NCBI GenBank assembly: GCA_027314685.1
Contig: DAHVAI010000073.1
Location: 1 to 6,591 of the forward strand
Source: Nitrososphaerota archaeon
GTDB lineage: Archaea > Thermoproteota > Nitrososphaeria > Nitrososphaerales > CADDZS01
Direction: 5' to 3'
Length of the DNA stretch: 6,591 nt
Made by a program: the position numbers and the translations under genes. Of the stretch, positions 5,873 to 6,591 are shown piece by piece; position 1 is the first letter of the stretch, and each line of letters begins with the position of its first letter. The notes beneath the pieces were generated by a model. It was not told the DNA's origin. It did no database searches and was given only the letters and a program-made list of their open reading frames with translations.

Positions 5873-5977
5873 GCGGGGATCGCCCAGCCTGGTCAAAGGC
5901 GCGAGGCTCAGGTTCTTGCAAGATGAGAAACCTCGTCCCTTAGGGGTTCGTGGGTTCAAATCCCACTCCCCGCACCA
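5873..5977 (+). tRNA. tRNA-Leu (anticodon CAG) with 17-nt intron, CCA encoded
   Basis: Full cloverleaf: acceptor GCGGGGA (5873-5879) pairs with TCCCCGC (5967-5973), discriminator A5974, encoded CCA 5975-5977. The D-stem is GCC (5882-5884)/GGC (5898-5900) with GG at 5891-5892 and G15 at 5887, the archaeosine site. The anticodon stem is CGAGG (5902-5906)/CCTCG (5931-5935). A long variable arm CCC-TTA-GGG (5937-5945) makes it type II, and the T-arm is GTGGG-TTCAAAT-CCCAC (5950-5966). Between the anticodon-stem strands are 24 nt instead of 7; removing 5913-5929 leaves the loop CTCAGGA with anticodon CAG (5909-5911). Type II with discriminator A and CAG means leucine, reading CUG. Mature length 88 nt including CCA. 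It lies just after queC, with its own TATA-like box. Confidence 0.95.
5913..5929 (+). other. tRNA intron at canonical position 37/38 with bulge-helix-bulge
   Basis: The precursor folds into a textbook archaeal splice site: central 4-bp helix CTCA (5907-5910)/TGAG (5924-5927), 3-nt bulges GGT (5911-5913) and AAA (5928-5930), the anticodon stem on one side and TCT (5914-5916)/AGA (5921-5923) closing a TGCA loop on the other. The splicing endonuclease cuts after the second bulge base, giving exactly a 17-nt intron from 5913 to 5929. Confidence 0.9.
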
Positions 5978-6061
5978 TTCAACTGACATTGACGTAATCA
6001 TAGGTTCGTGAACGGCCTTCAAACCCATGACGTGGGCAACCCATCCCCAAGTTTTCAATCA
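5978..6061. other. Short intergenic gap with a tRNA-end-like stretch
   Basis: No gene seen between the tRNA and the convergent small ORF. Bases 6001-6048 hold a stretch that resembles the tRNA-Leu variable/T-arm/acceptor 3' part: TAGGTTCGTG, TTCAAACCCA and CGTGGG-CAA-CCCATCCCC. The resemblance is broken up and may be chance, or a decayed partial copy of the tRNA end. Confidence 0.25.
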
Positions 6062-6298
6062 CTATTTCGTGGTTCTTGGCTTGTGAACAAAGGGATCTAG
6101 AATGAGCCTGAGGTCCTTATTCATTTTTCTCGATTGTTTAGAAAGCTCTGCTCTTTTTGCCGGAGCCAATTTGTTCCAGTATCTCGCAACATCGTCTTCA
6201 ACATCGAATACGTAAAATTCGCCCTGCTTGAAGGGAGTTTCACGACCTTTCTCTACAATTGGAGGCGCGCCGTCGTCAATAACTCTAATTGATGCCAT
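6062..6298 (-). CDS. Uncharacterised 78-residue protein
   Basis: I do not recognise this small protein. From the ATG at 6298 it has 78 residues: an N-terminal strand (SIRVIDDGAPP, 3-13), a FYVFDVEDDVARYWNKL segment near 28-44, then a strongly basic helix with Lys and Arg (46-61) and a Pro/Arg/Lys tail. No signal peptide, membrane segment or cysteine. The start is chosen because a TATA-like stretch TTTTAAAAATA (6326-6336) lies about 30 bp upstream, giving a leader of only a few bases; longer in-frame starts up to 6403 read through that promoter and give a less protein-like sequence. It converges on the tRNA-Leu gene and is divergent from the partial gene starting at 6420. The basic half suggests nucleic acid or ribosome binding, but that is a guess. 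Confidence 0.6.
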   Translation of the reverse strand: MASIRVIDDGAPPIVEKGRETPFKQGEFYVFDVEDDVARYWNKLAPAKRAELSKQSRKMNKDLRLILDPFVHKPRTTK

Positions 6299-6325
6299 TT
6301 TGGTGCAATCTAGGTTTCTCATCCA

Positions 6326-6336
6326 TATTTTTAAAA
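6326..6336 (-). promoter_or_regulatory. TATA box for the 78-residue gene
   Basis: Minus-strand TTTTAAAAATA is the best A+T box in the window and is centred about 33 bp before the ATG at 6298, so the transcript would start some 7 nt before the start codon. It decides the start of the gene. Confidence 0.55.
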
Positions 6337-6419
6337 TGATCTTGCTGATGCAAGTTGGCATCCCAGTCCATAGACGAACTCTTGCATGCAAAGAGAGCAT
6401 CACTTATCTCTTTTCATTT

Positions 6420-6591
6420 ATGTCTGAGAATGGAAAATTCTCGCAGGCGAATTACCTCAAACCCGCCCCCAACCTAAAATCCTTCTGCCCGTCAATGGAT
6501 GCCGCCCTAATTTCGGTGGACCAAGACCTGGACCGGACCTATGGACCTTCTTGCAATAGCAACGGGCAATGCAAATATTGCAATCTTTCGA
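6420..6591 (+). CDS. N-terminal 57 codons of an unrecognised cysteine-containing protein (runs off window)
   Basis: An ATG at 6420 opens a frame that stays open to the right edge. The visible 57 residues start MSENGKFSQ and contain Cys23 and then Cys45, Cys51 and Cys54 in the pattern Cx5CxxC (CNSNGQCKYC), which could bind a metal or an iron-sulfur cluster; the rest is too short to place in a family. An in-frame ATG at 6348 would add 24 residues (beginning MQVGIP) but crosses the likely promoter region shared with the divergent 78-residue gene, so I prefer 6420. A CTTATC stretch at 6403-6408 is only a weak promoter candidate. Coding is supported by protein-like composition and lack of stops over 172 bases, which is modest evidence. 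Confidence 0.55.
   Translation, partial: MSENGKFSQANYLKPAPNLKSFCPSMDAALISVDQDLDRTYGPSCNSNGQCKYCNLS

Noticed and set aside
5846..6058. Minus-strand open frame of 70 codons after queC
   Set aside because: It is the antisense of the tRNA-Leu gene; the WDLNPRTP-type peptide it encodes is the well-known false product of translating the complement of a tRNA T-arm.

Overview
The window looks like an ordinary piece of archaeal chromosome of moderate G+C content. The strongest evidence is a type II tRNA-Leu gene (CAG anticodon) carrying a 17-nt intron that folds into a perfect bulge-helix-bulge splice site. A stand-alone AlaX tRNA-editing protein, TATA-like boxes about 26 bases ahead of several genes with almost no leader, and a queT-queC (archaeosine precursor) pair agree with this. 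The general look suggests a Thermoproteota/Nitrososphaeria-type or related archaeon, but the lineage is a weak inference from protein style only.

Layout: (1) 1-1632 (+), the C-terminal two thirds of valyl-tRNA synthetase, cut by the left edge. (2) 1622-2869 (-), two genes: an unrecognised 166-residue protein followed by a 2H phosphoesterase / 2'-5' RNA ligase-like protein whose end overlaps the valS end by 11 bp. (3) 2870-2971, a short divergent promoter region, then alaX (+) to 3700. (4) 3684-4490 (-), a beta-class DNA methyltransferase with a TSPPY motif, probably N4-cytosine specific, whose end overlaps the alaX end by 17 bp. (5) 4491-4611, a second divergent region, then queT and queC (+), 4 bp apart and clearly an operon. 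(6) 5873-5977 (+), tRNA-Leu. (7) 6062-6298 (-), a small 78-residue protein of unknown function. (8) from 6420 (+), the first 57 codons of a cysteine-containing protein cut by the right edge.

The theme is tRNA biology: Val-tRNA charging and its editing, clearing of mischarged tRNA-Ala by AlaX, an RNA-acting 2H enzyme, uptake (QueT) and synthesis (QueC) of the 7-deazaguanine precursor used for archaeosine at tRNA position 15, and a spliced tRNA that itself carries G15. The methyltransferase is the outlier, with no restriction nuclease in view. I found no mobile element, CRISPR array or obvious new defence system. The points most worth a second look are the altered metal ligand in AlaX, the altered first catalytic motif in the 2H protein, the compact BHB intron, the solitary methyltransferase and the three uncharacterised proteins.
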